Source of the DNA: Cenococcum geophilum 1.58
Lineage: Eukaryota; Ascomycota; Dothideomycetes; Gloniales; Gloniaceae
Direction: 5' to 3'
Assembly: GCA_001692895.1 (NCBI GenBank)
Contig: KV748226.1
Location: 746,329 to 810,328 of the forward strand
Length of the DNA stretch: 64,000 nucleotides
In this document: piece after piece, positions 36,010-47,205 of the stretch
How the letters are laid out: every line of letters begins with the position of its first letter
Numbering within the stretch: the first letter of the stretch is position 1
Program-made: the position numbers and the translations under genes
Notes under the pieces: model-generated
Told to the model about the DNA's origin: nothing
The model's input: the letters and a program-made list of their open reading frames with translations, nothing else
The model's database searches: none

Positions 36010-38832
36010 AAATATTAGGGGAAATGCTCTATTTACTATAGCTAAGCGAGAAATTCCTAAGGGTTTCCTATTACTTAGCTAACCGGATTTTAGCCAAAGA
36101 TCCAAATTCTGCTAAAAGCTTTAAACTACTACTAAATCTTCCTTTTCTTACTACTAAGGCAGCGAGCTATTAGCTTACTGTAGTTTTATTACTAACTAAC
36201 TATTAACTAACTATAATTACCCTATACGTAGACTAACTACTAGCTAACTGCTTATATTATTACTAGCTTCTTAGCAGCTACGCTTCTAGTGTTACTAGCT
36301 ATTAAATATACTATTTCTAGATAGCTAGGGACCGAATAAAAGTTAATAGAGATACCCTTACTAGCTAAATAGGAATAGCTTTATATAATTTTAAAGATTA
36401 GTTCTTACCCCCCTATAAAAAAATTAAGTTGTAATATTTTAATAGCCGCTTAGCTATCTATAAAGATATAAACTTATTTCTCTTTTACTTTTATTATTTT
36501 AGGTATTCTAAGGCCCTATAGACTGCATAAAGCTCTGCGTTTATAATTTCTATATAGGGCCTTAGATTCCAGTTTATTGCATATTTAATTCTATTTCTCT
36601 CCCCTATTTTATATATAGCAGCTATATTTAATTTATTATCTTTAGAGCTATCTATATAGTATCTATTTACTAGGTCCTACTTTAGGAATTTTTATAGATT
36701 TTTTACTAGTCTTAAATATTCTTATATAGCTTCTTCCTTACTACCTTTTAAGATAGAAAAGGATACAGAAATAGAAGAAGACCACGGTTTTTGCCAATCT
36801 AGAGATATTCTCTCTATTTTCTAGTTTTAAATTAGCTACTAAACTCTAGAGGCTAGAGATAGTAGCTATAAGAGGTACTTTATAGTAGAGTTTTTAGGGC
36901 TAGAACCGGAGCTAGAACTAGCTGCTAATTTGTCCCTATCTTTATTAATCTCTTCTATATAGACCTTCTTAATTATATAGTTTTCCTTAAATTTTAGGAT
37001 TTTTAATGCATAGCTATTGCAAAGCTTTTTTAATCTAATTCTGGGAGGAGGAATGGAGGTTTTAATCCCTATAGCTTAGCTAGGAGATTTTCTAAATACT
37101 CCTAGAACTAGTTTTAGGGCCTTATTTTATAGAGATTAGTACCTAGCTAAAAGGTAGTTTCTAGATTTGATTTTCCACTAGTATTATACTTTGTAGTCTG
37201 CTATAGTAGTAACATAAGCTATATAGGGCTGTTATAGGGCTTATAGAGATAGACCTTTTTATATATTACCTAGTCTTCTAATTAAATAGAAGGCTGCTTT
37301 TGCTTTAGAGATTTATATTTCTATATATTATTTAAAAGTAAGCTTAGGGTTTAGAAATATCCCTAACTACCTAACTAGGGGTTTAGGGGATATTTCTACA
37401 TCTCCTAGCTTTAACCCTTTTTTTATAGTCGTATATTTACTATAAAAGTATATAAGCACTATTTTGCTAACGTTAAAACCAATAGCAGCTTCTTTAGCTT
37501 TAGATATTAGCTCTAGCTTTTTACAATTAGGTTTAGCTAAATTTAATATAACTATAATTATAAAATTGTTTATATAACTAAGGGAATAGGCTCCTTCCGT
37601 CTCTATGCTGTAGATATTATATATATATAGTAGAAATAAAATAGAGGATATAGGCGATCCCTATAGTATCCCTATTTCTAGTTTTACTTTTTCTTATATT
37701 TGCCTATTAACGGAGAGCTATAGCTTTCTATTGCTAAGGAAAGTAGCTACCTATTATATAAACGTTATAGGTAGTCCTAGTTTCTTATAGATAGATAAAA
37801 GCTAATTTTTAAAAATATAGTTAAAGGCCCCTTTTGCGTCTAGAAATAACGTAATAGCTATTCTTTATCTAGCTTTTTTCCTACTATTTTTAGATTGGAT
37901 ATTGTTTAGAAGTAGTAGGACTACGTCTATTACGGACCGCTATTTTCTTCCTCCTAATTTCGAATCTTAAAGTAAGCTAGTAGTACTAGCTAGATATCCT
38001 AATCTAGTAGTAAAGATTTTCTCTAAAGTCTTTCCTAGGCAGTTTAATAAGGAGATAGATCTATAAGACTTTAGTAAAAAATAGTCCTCCTTACTTGCTT
38101 TAGGGAGAATAACTCCTTAAGCTTCTCTTTAGGCTTTTAGTTAATAGCCTAGGGTAAATAAAATCCGGTAGATTCTATAACGTATTTTACTAGTCACTAG
38201 CGTATACTAGTTACCGGCGCACCCCAAAAACCTACTAAAAATTAGAAAAACTGCACTTTAATATCTTAACAATAGCTTAATTATAAATTCTAAAATTTTA
38301 TAATCAGCCTTTTATACCTATATTAAAAGTTTTAATAAAGTTTTAGCGTAATAAGCCTAGCTATTATTAAAATATTAAGTTTTAGCCCCTAATTTTAACC
38401 TAAATCACAATATCTCTAAAGCTATTTAATAGATTACTTTTTAAATCTAATAAGAGGTCTAAAATAGATATAAAAAGCTAATTACAAAATTTCAGAATTT
38501 ATTATTAAGCCGTTGTTAAGATATTAAAGTGCAGTTTTTCTAATTTTTGGTGGGTTTTTGGTGGGTTTTTAGAGTACGCCGGTGACTGGTATGCGCCGGT
38601 AACTGGTGAAACACGTTATAGAAGATCTTCTATCTTTTATAGAATTGCAAAGGATATTTTGTCTGGCCCTAGGGCTTTTTTATCGGAGCTAGAGAAGATT
38701 ATATATTTGACTTCTATTTTCTCTAATTTTGGCTATTCCTATTTACTATCTATAGTATAGTCCTTCTACTCTATCCCTTACAACGTTAAGGTCCTACTAG
38801 AGGTGGTTTATATAGGAACACCAGAATTAAAA
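36010..38832 (-). mobile_element. Tad-like non-LTR retrotransposon (LINE), 5'-truncated
   Basis: Minus-strand reading gives RT blocks in order. The block SSSDKKALGPDKISFAIL is at 38.75-38.63 kb, above the MITE. Below it come LLNCLGKTLEKIFTT, LGGRKQRSVIDVV, FLDAKGAFNYIFKN, IGIPQGSP and the active-site stretch SYINNF (family: YVDD-like). A C-terminal RNase H reading INAELYAVYRALEYLK and IFIDS lies at 36.6-36.4 kb. Several Trp/Gln stops are present. The upstream endonuclease domain is absent; the element is cut at 38832 by hAT-1. MITE-A copy 2 interrupts it. Confidence 0.83.
38180..38616. mobile_element. MITE-A copy 2
   Basis: 437 bp, ACGTATTTTACTAGTCACTA...CACGT with TA at 38178-38179 and 38617-38618. 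Same internal blocks as 28026-28442 (TTAACAATAGCTTAATTATA, AAATTTTATAATCAGCC, the AAAAACC-ACC-AAAATTAGAAAA ends). It keeps an extra internal ACTGGTATGCGCCGGTAACTGG duplication near the right end. Confidence 0.87.
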
Positions 38833-41033
38833 CAGATTTATGGAGAATAAATTATCCTATCCGGTCGGGCGGATAATAGTCCTATCTAAGGATAGCCTGG
38901 ATATCGGATAATATCCAGATAATATCTAGATATCCGCAAATTTTTAACTATAAACTAAACCTTTACCCCCTATTATACGACGCTATAAATATAGCTAGTA
39001 CTAGTAAAATTCACTTTAAAAACTTTAATAATAATAATTCCTTTAAAGTTAATATACTTTCTACTCTTTTAAATAGCGTTAAAACTAAAGCTAATACCGG
39101 TTTAATCTTAACTACTTATATAACACAAACCTTAAGATAAATCTCCTTAATTTATAAATATACTCATACGGCAATAAAGAAAGAAAAATCTCTTATAAAG
39201 AAACGCTACTTTTGTAAATACTATCCTCCTTAAAACCTAAAAGGACACTATTCCTTAACCGTTAGATTATAAGGCTATTTTAGAAAATATAATATTAAAT
39301 AGAGTTTAGTAGAGAATTAGGAGCGTATAATAGTAAAAGATTAGGGAGAGAGAACTCTTTTAGAACTATATTAAAAGCTTCTAGCAAAAGGAGAAGTTTA
39401 AGGTCTTAAGGGCGAGGTTTTAAAGCATATGGTATATTAAAATACTATAAAGCAAGCACTTCTAGATCTGATTATTGTATAATAGCTTCCCTTCTTATAT
39501 ATAAAATAGCTAAAGTTTTATACTTTTATAAAGGCATTAAATTAAGAAGCACCCTTAATTATCCCTATATACCACTTAATAATTACAACCTAGATTCTTA
39601 AACACTTTACTAAGAGTTAAGATACTATATAAAAAGTACTTTAATCTATAAAGATAAATATTTACCTTACTATAGACATTTAGACCTCTCTAAGTTATAC
39701 CCTTCTTCTTAGAATCTATGCTAGCTTTATTAATATCTAGAACAAATATCGAAATACCTTAATTACCCTTTATATAGTATCTAGCTAGAGTAGTATAGAT
39801 TAATAAGAGGCGCTTTATCCAGTTCTTATTAAGTATAGTATTAAAATAAAGATTAGAGCTCTTATTAGCGATAATACTAGATTAAATAATATCCTCTATT
39901 ATATAATTAGCTAATAGCTTAGCCTTAAGTATAAAATTAACTGGATTATAATATATTAAAGAATTCGCTGTTAGGGGTATATTATTAATCTTATTATTTA
40001 GGCCTTTCTATTTAGTTTAAAGAAGAATAAGCGGCTTATAAACTTATATAATAAAGAGGATAAGGAATAAGATAAAGAAAAAGAAGAGGAAGAAGAAGAA
40101 GTTATATAATAAGCACCGCTACTAGTTAAAATAAAAAATAAGAGAAAAAAGAAGGATAAAGAATTAGAGCCAGCATTAAACAAAAATTATAAAAGAGGTA
40201 AAAATATTTGAAATATTATAGGGCCGATAAAAAAGCTTTATAACTATATTATTTATATCCATAGCTTAGCTAACTATATAATATAGTTTATTAAATATAC
40301 TAGTAAAATAATTCCTCTTAATAATTATATAAGGTGGAATAGCTAGTTTCTTATATTATATATAGCTCTAGAGGATAAGGTAAAGGCTAGGCTTTAGCTC
40401 TACGTAGAGTACTATAAGAATAATTTCTTAGAAGATAATATTCTCTTAATAAGTAAATAGATATATCTTTATATAATTTATAATTTCCTTTAATCTTTCT
40501 ATAAAGTAACTCTATTTCTTTAAGGAGATTATATAATACTAAAGAGGGTTCTAGAATTAGTTAATATTTTTAAGGATATAATATAAACTATATTAGTATA
40601 TTATATAATACTCTTAACATTTCTTTAGCTAATTCTTTTCTACTAGGTAATAGCTACTAAGGCTAAGGACAAGTTTATGGCTCCTTAACTCTAATATACT
40701 AAGAAAAAGCTTATAAAGTATATTAAGAAGCTAGATAATTCTCCCTACTATCTAGCGGCATGGGTTCTTAACCTAGAGTATTATACGGCTTTCTTAAAAG
40801 ATTAGAATAATTATATTACTATTAAAGGAGAAAAGAAGCTCTTTAGCGTATAAAAGCTCTAGGAGAGATTCTATAAGAAAGCAATACTTTTAGGTTTAAC
40901 TATATTATACGCAACTAAGAAAACTTAAAAGTTACCTTTAGAGTCTAAAGAAAACCTCTATGCCTTCTATAAGGCTCGTTTTTAGTATTATTTAAAGTAT
41001 ACTCGTTTATAGAGTCTAAATAAGTTTAATAAC

Positions 41034-41222
41034 TATTGGTCACACAGGGTGACTTACTAATAACGACTACTCGAGTAGGGTTACAGTGATGTTGGTTAAT
41101 AAAGCTTTTTTGATTGGAATAAGGAAGGGCGAGGAGCTTAAGGCTCCTCGCCACGCTAGTGCCGCGGCAACACGTGATGGCAACTTGCCATCACGTGACG
41201 GCAAATTGCCTCATTCCCGACA
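41034..41222 (-). repeat. 3' LTR of copia-3
   Basis: 189 bp; the first base pair of the TG end reads TA. It contains two GGCAA-TTGCC units. Confidence 0.88.
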
Positions 41223-41445
41223 CTAGCAACTCTTCTTTTATAGTTGCCCTCTATATACAAATACTGCTTAACTATTATAACAAATATAGATCCTTCTTAC
41301 TTACTATTGCTATTATAATATAAGTCTCGCTATCCTAAAATTTGCCTCTTAGCACGTAGTGCTTTCTTACTAAGGAGTCGTGGGTAGACATCGTATTAGG
41401 GCCGTTAGGGCCGCTAAGGCGCTAGCTATAAGCGAGCTAATAGCG

Positions 41446-41470
41446 ATTTTCTATCCCGGGGATAGAAAAT
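41446..41470. other. Palindrome copy in copia-3
   Basis: Perfect 12-bp arms, preceded by AGCTAATAGCG, about 225 bp inside the LTR. Confidence 0.85.
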
Positions 41471-42169
41471 CCTAATTGGCGTTATCTACCTTACTAAGTT
41501 CCATAAGAAGCTTCTAGCAATTCTTTTTTTGTAGATATAGTGCTGCAGGAAGGCAGTAAGGTATTGGTTTAGCTGCAGGTAGAAGCAGTAAAAGTCTATT
41601 TAGGTAGTAGTACGGTACTAGCAGCGGTAGTAATAGTGGTTAAGTATAGAGCTTATCTATTAGTCGGTTGGTTAATTATAGGCGTATAGGCACGATTATT
41701 TGGTTGGTAGATCGCAGGCGTATTGACGCGATCAGTATCGTAATAGTAGGTATAGCGGCGCTATCAGTTTGTCGATAGTATATAGCAGTACGGTACTAGC
41801 GCAGGGTCGGTTCCGTAGGCAGATCAGCACGGAGTCTTGTTATAGGGTTAGTTCGTAATAGTAGGCGTATTAGCGCTATCGTTATCTAGTTTATGGTTCG
41901 TGTCGCGGGTATATTAGCACAAGGCTTATCGGGTTTATAGCTGCCGCAAATACTGGCAGTTCTTTCTTTATACTTTACCTACGTAACTATACCGTTCCAA
42001 CCGCTCCCCCCCTCTACATTACTCTCTCTTCATGGCACCCTCTATAAGAACTTCCTATCTAGATCACGCTAGTAGCCACCTTTATAGCTACCTTGGGAAC
42101 TATAGAAGTCTTAGAATTCCCCTCTACGCTAGATCTTCTAAAGCTTGTTAAATGTTTGTGGAGAAGTAG

Positions 42170-42535
42170 AGGCTTATTACGGAGATTGCTGCAGAGATTG
42201 CTGCGGAGATTACTAGTAGGACGGAGCTTGAGCGGACAGAGCTTATGTGGACGGAGCTTGTATAGACGGAGCTTGTATAGGCGGAGCTTGTGCGGACAGA
42301 GCTTATAGGGACGGAGCTTAAGGCATAAGTTGAGATACGACAGCTTAAGGAACTTAAGGTGTTTAATAGCCTAAGGTTATCTGTGGTGGTTTCTGCGGAG
42401 GCTACTACGGAGGTTACTAGTGAGGTTGCTGCGGAGGTTCTTACGGAGGTTCTTGTTGAGCTTACTAGCGGGACGGAGCTTGTGCGGACGGAGCTTATAT
42501 AGACGGAGCTTGTATAGACGGAGCTTGTGGCTATC
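42170..42535 (+). repeat. 15-bp minisatellite, ACGGAGCTTGTATAG type
   Basis: Tandem units of about 15 bp with core CGGAGCTTG (42220-42320 and again 42470-42530), preceded by GGAGATTGCTGC-type repeats. It lies in the unrelated centre of copia-3. Open frames here are by-products of the period being a multiple of three. Confidence 0.8.
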
Positions 42536-43351
42536 CGTTATTAGAATTCCCTTAAGAGTTAAACTTCTTTATAGCGCGTATTTAGTGCTCAATCTTAATC
42601 TCTTGTAGAGTCCATTTATGCTCTTCTTTTGCATTAATAATATACTCCTAAATATTGTCTCTAATAACGCCCCTGTCTATAGGGACGAATACTCCATACT
42701 CCCGTAAAAAGTTACGGAAGTTTTGTACGATATCCTTGTTCGCGGGAGCCCATATTTCCTTTGTCCATCTAATAAAGTCCTCCCTTATACATTCCTATAG
42801 CGCGGTATCATCGTATTTACTATCTTTATAGTGTGCCATACGGTATAATAAGAATCCGTTTAGGTCTTATGGTTTAGCGTTTGCAAGGTCAATGTCTCTA
42901 TTCTATATCTTTAGGTTAATATCTTTCTTGTACTTCTTTAGGTAGGTTAACGCTATAGTAGGTATAAAATTGACGGGGTGTCGTACGTTAAAGGTAGATA
43001 GGATTTTCGGTTTTGTAGGATCTCGTAGGTTTGCTATTAAGAGGTAGGCAATTTAAGATATTATTCGACACGTTTTAGACGTTAACTTAGGACCTTAGGT
43101 TTAGTAATACTTCTAACCTAAAGTACTTAACTAAATCTTTGTAAACGCGGTTATTCTACATAATAGACGCAACTTAGTATCTCCTAGTACTTAGTAACAC
43201 TTCTATTACTAGTTTTCCGCAAGTTTAAGGTAGCACAGTATCGCCGGGATCCATTCCATATAAGTATATATAGCACCCCTATATAAGACTGTCTCTTCTA
43301 TTTAAAGACCTAGCTGCTCTATAGTTAACTGTATATTTAACCACTAATCAG

Positions 43352-43560
43352 TATTAGTTATATAGGGTGACTTACCAATAACGACTACTTGAGTAGGGTT
43401 ACAGTGATGTTGGTTAATAAAGCTTTTTTAATTGGAATAAGGAAGGGCGAGGAGCTTAAGGCTCCTCGCCACGCTAGTGCCGCGGCGACACGTGATGGCA
43501 ACTTGCCATCACGTGACGGCAGTTTGCCGTACGTGACGGCAAATTGCCTCATTCCCGACA
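43352..43560 (-). repeat. 5' LTR of copia-3
   Basis: 209 bp; it differs in length from its partner because it has three GGCAA-TTGCC units instead of two. Confidence 0.88.
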
Positions 43561-44734
43561 ATAACTATATTAATAAGAATCTAATTCCGCTTAATAGCCG
43601 TATAACAGCTATTTAATAGTAGAATTAGCCTCTTTAGCGTATAAGATTTCTATAACTCTTATAGCTTATAATTAAAGTTCTCTTAATACCTAGAATAAGT
43701 AATAAGCTAGAGAGAGTATTTTTAGGTTCTTAACGTCGCGTTCTATAGGATTATACAAAAACTACTCTATAAATACTTAAGGTATTAAAGTGCGTAAAGG
43801 ACTAGGCAGCTTATAAGATTCCAAGTATTCTTTTATAGTTTTTTTATTATATAGTAGCTAAAGAGTTATATAAGGGAAGGTATATATTATATAATACTAA
43901 GCACTAAAGGGTATAAGATATATAAATAGAATAATCTTAGGTAAAAGGTAACTACTAAAGGCGTGTAGGTGGCGTAGGTAAATATATACTAACTTTAAAC
44001 TAAATAGATTATAAGTTTAAATCCTACTAATATTATCCTTTATTAAGAATTAAAAAATATAATTATTTAGTATACTTCTCGTCCTATTATATAAGAGATT
44101 CTCCGGCAATATTACCATACTATAAATAACTCTCCTCTTTATATAATATACCTATATAACTAACTACTTCTAGAATAAGTAGAAGAGGGTAAAAGCTTTA
44201 CTAGCAATTAATATAGAGGCTTAGGTAGAAGGGGTATTAGAGAAGTAGGTATAAATAGGGAGGCCCTTATATATAAATACGATTCTAATTTAGAGCTATA
44301 AATCTCTAAATATAATTATAAGTAACCTATATTACTTATATAAAGTAAAGAGCTAATTAACGCTAGCCCTATAAGGCTTATACAGCAACTCTACGTTATT
44401 TAGTAGGCCCTTACCCCTTTACTAAGTGTTAAAGTCTTCTAGGGTTCTATAGTGGGTGCTATAGAAATTATAAGTGGCAAGATTATAGAGGTTAATGTTT
44501 GTTATACGATAAAAATTCTTAGCCTATAGCGGCGGTAGTAGGAGCACTAGAGGGTAAGGATTGGATTATAGAACTAGAGGATAACAAGGAATAGATAAAA
44601 GTTACTAAAAACTGCTAAATCTCTCTCTTTTTTCCTATTTTTATTTTATTTTATAGTATTTTATATAAAGGGAAGTATAAATAAAAAGGTAGAAAGGAGA
44701 TATCTAATTAGTAGGAAAGCTAAAGGTATTTACT

Positions 44735-44970
44735 AGAGCTTTGTATAGAGCTTTATACGGAGCCTCCGCAGGGCTTTATACAGAGCCTCCGCAGAGCTTC
44801 GCGCAGAGCCTCTATACGTAGAGCTTAGTGTAGCGCTTAATATAAAGCCTTTATACGCAGAGCTTCGTGCAGAGCCTCCGCAGAGCTTTATACAGAGCCT
44901 CCACAGAGCTTCGTGCAGAGCCTCCGCAAAGCTTCGTACAGAGCTTTTACTAAGCTTTAGTAGAGCTCCG
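44735..44970 (+). repeat. 12-bp minisatellite, CAGAGCTTCGTG / CAGAGCCTCCG type
   Basis: About 18 degenerate units of 11-12 bp inside hAT-1, downstream of the transposase. The core AGAGCTTCG is shared with the arrays at 45465 and (inverted) 46030. Confidence 0.82.
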
Positions 44971-45464
44971 TGTGGGGCTCCCCTTAAGCCTTATTCCGTA
45001 GAGCTCTTATAAGCTTTATATCTATATAATATTACTTATCCTTAAGATATTTAGATAAAAGTGGTACCATTTTAAAGCGCTTTGCAAGCTCTATAAATCT
45101 ATATTAATAGAAAATTTATTTATTTAATATTAGGGGGTACATTATAAGTATAAGTATATTAAGGGGATTTTGCCAAGACTATCCGGAGACTATCCGGATA
45201 GTCTCCGGATACTATCAGCTAATAGGTCTATTATCCGAGAGGCCTATCCGGCCCTATCCTCCGCAAGTCTGAATCAAAAGTACGCGTATGGTCACGGAGC
45301 CTTGATCCTATTGATTCTATTGGCTAGCCCTTATCGATAATAATAGGGCACATTTCAACATTGCAAGGAATAGGGCTAGTAGAAGGGGGTTTAGGAAATA
45401 GAGTAGTTATAAAAGCTTTGCACTGATCCCCAAAGCTTTCTACTATATTAGTGCTGCGTGTTAG

Positions 45465-45690
45465 TAGAGCTTAGAGTGGAGTGGAGCGTAGAGCTTCGAG
45501 TAGAGCCTCGCGTAGAGCTTTTGAGCAGAGCTTAAGTAGAGCTCCGTGCAGAGCCTTGATAGAGCTTCGAGCAGAGCTTCAAGCGGAGCTTTGATAGGGC
45601 TTTGAGTAGAGCCTCGTGCAGAGCTTTGAGCAGAGCTTCAAGCAGGGTTTTAATAGCTTCGAGCAGAGCTTTGGTAGGACGCGTACGGTC
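45465..45690 (+). repeat. Degenerate AGAGCTTCGAGC minisatellite
   Basis: About 16 units of AGAGCTTCGAGC-like sequence between hAT-1 and the 45864 element. The same core as the neighbouring arrays. Confidence 0.8.
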
Positions 45691-45863
45691 GCAAAAATCT
45701 AACTACCCTTCTACTGCGCCACCATAAAGCTATTATATAACTAGCTACTTATAGATAACGTAGACAGCAGAGTAAAGAGGTTATATTAGAGATATAGAGC
45801 TTTAATTATATATGGTTGTGGTGCAGTTAGGGGTAGTTAATATTTTAATTAATTAATTTTAGT

Positions 45864-47166
45864 CAGTGTGGCCAAAAATTATGCGTTTTAAAACGATTAC
45901 GATATCGTAAAATCCGATAAAATATCCGAATAAAATCCGATATCGGTTTTTTTTTGGAATATAGGTATTTAACTATTCCTAGCCCCTTTTAGAAAGAACT
46001 TCTAAGAATATTACTCCTAATCCAATCCTCTACACGAAGCTCTATACGAAGCTCTGCACGAAGCTCTATACGAAGCTCTGCGCGAAGCTCTGCGCGAAGC
46101 TCTCGCGAAGCTCTGCGCGAAGCTCTGCACGAGGCTCTACGCGAAGTTCTGCACGAAGCTTTACATAAAGCTCTGCGCGAAACTTTGTATAAAGCTCTAC
46201 GGAAGCTCTATANAAAGCTTTACACAAAGCCCTATGCGAAACTCTGCACGAAGCTCTACGCGAAGCTCTGCACGAAGCTTTACACGAGGCTCTGCGCGAA
46301 ACTCTGCACGAAGCTCTACGCGAAGCTCTGCACAAAGCTCTACACAAAGCTCTACACAAAGCTCTGTGCGAAACTCTGCACGACGCTCTGCACGAAGCTC
46401 TGCGCGAAGCTCTGCGCGAAGCTCTGCGCGAAGCTCTGCGCGAAGCTCTGCACGAAGCTCCGCGCAAAGCTCTGCGTACGGAGGCTCTGCACGAAGCTCT
46501 GCACGAAGCTCTGCCCGAAGCTCTGCCCGAAGCCCGAAGCTCTGCCCGAAGCTCTACCCGAAGCTCTACCCAAAGCTCTGCACGAAGCTCTACACGAAGC
46601 TCTGCGCGAAGCTCTGCACGAAGCTCTGCACGAAGCTCTGCACGAAGCTCTGCACGAAGCTCTGCACGAAGCTCTGCACGAAGCTCTGCACGAAGCTCTG
46701 CATAAAGCTCTGCGTACGGAGGCTCTGCGCGAAGCTCTGTACGAGGCTCTACACGAAGCTCTACACGAAGCTCTACAAGAAGCTCTGCATAAAGCTCTAC
46801 GCAAAGCTCTGCGCGAAACTTTATAGGAGAGTCTCGCAAGGTATTAATTTTTAGTGTTCTATAGATATACGCACGTATAATATACGTATATTTTATAACT
46901 AATAAGAATATAAGGTTGCGCGTACGATAGACTAACTAAGCTAATAGCAGCTATATAATATCTACTTCCTGCTTTAATATCCTACTAGAGAGTAGAGGGT
47001 TAGAAGAGAAGACTTAAGATTAGTCTCCGAAGCCATAGTTACTAGAAGAATCTAGTATATAGTAGAGATTTTAAAGTGTGCGAAATTGAAATAAATTGAT
47101 ATCGGATATCGGATTATCAGATATCGATTTATTTCAATTCGCTTATCGTAATTTTTGGCCACACTG
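45864..47166. mobile_element. Non-autonomous hAT-type element filled with a minisatellite
   Basis: Perfect 18-bp terminal inverted repeats CAGTGTGGCCAAAAATTA (45864-45881 and inverted at 47149-47166). An exact 8-bp duplication ATTTTAGT flanks it (45856-45863 and 47167-47174). Subterminal GATATCGGATATCGG motifs lie near both ends. No transposase is present. More than half of its 1,303 bp is a 12-bp tandem array. Confidence 0.92.
46024..46825. repeat. 12-bp minisatellite array, GAAGCTCTGCAC unit
   Basis: About 65 units of GAAGCTCTGCRC with variants (CCC, TAC). Because the period is a multiple of three, several frames on both strands stay open for 150-257 codons; their products are only repeated Arg-Ala-Ser, Lys-Leu-Cys or Ala-Glu-Leu-Arg strings. 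I regard none as a gene. An ambiguous base N is at 46213. Confidence 0.93.
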
Positions 47167-47205
47167 ATTTTAGTAAGGGAGCGCGTGCTAAGACGTTTTA
47201 CAGTA

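Larger units (their letters stand above)
41034..43560 (-). mobile_element. Non-autonomous copia derivative (copia-3)
   Basis: LTRs at 41034-41222 (189 bp) and 43352-43560 (209 bp) are flanked by the exact duplication ATAAC (41029-41033 and 43561-43565). The element is only 2.5 kb. Its left interior (41223-41475) matches copia-2 next to the LTR, and its right interior (about 42540-43351) matches the copia-2 gag-proximal region. The central kilobase is unrelated and partly repetitive, and RT and integrase are absent. It must have moved with proteins of a full-length relative. It disrupts the hAT-1 transposase just before the dimerisation domain. Confidence 0.9.
39000..43860 (+). pseudogene. hAT-1 transposase, split by copia-3
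   Basis: The N-terminal part near 39.17 kb reads KKRYFCKYYPP, a BED-type zinc-finger-like stretch. The catalytic core follows (MLYIALEDKVKARLQLYVEYYKN, then LKRVLELVDIFKDII, KLIKYIKKLDNSPYYLAA). The C-terminal dimerisation domain is found only after the nested element, at 43570-43850 (NKLERVFLGS, RRVL, LKVLKCVKD). Trp codons read as stops throughout. It would recognise the hAT ends and cut them out; it is dead by RIP and by the insertion at 41034. Confidence 0.82.
38833..45271 (+). mobile_element. hAT transposon (hAT-1) containing a nested copia derivative
   Basis: Imperfect terminal inverted repeats are CAGATTTATGGAGAATAA at 38833 and its counterpart (read inward CAGACTTGCGGAGGATAG) ending at 45271; the differences are transitions. 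The 8-bp target is AATTAAAA (38825-38832) and AATCAAAA (45272-45279), one C-to-T apart. Subterminal GGATA/TATCC clusters lie near both ends. Without the nested element the hAT is about 3.9 kb. It is inserted in the LINE. Confidence 0.88.

Noticed and set aside
42093..42608. Leu/Arg/Ser-rich open frames in copia-3
   Set aside because: Same effect from the 15-bp minisatellite; no initiation context or domain.
43389..43616. 75-codon open frame across a copia-3 LTR end
   Set aside because: It crosses the LTR border into hAT-1 sequence and has no motif of its own.
46066..46854. Long open frames of 150-257 codons on both strands
   Set aside because: They arise because the 12-bp tandem unit is a multiple of three and lacks stops in several frames; the products are simple repeats and the frames overlap on both strands.
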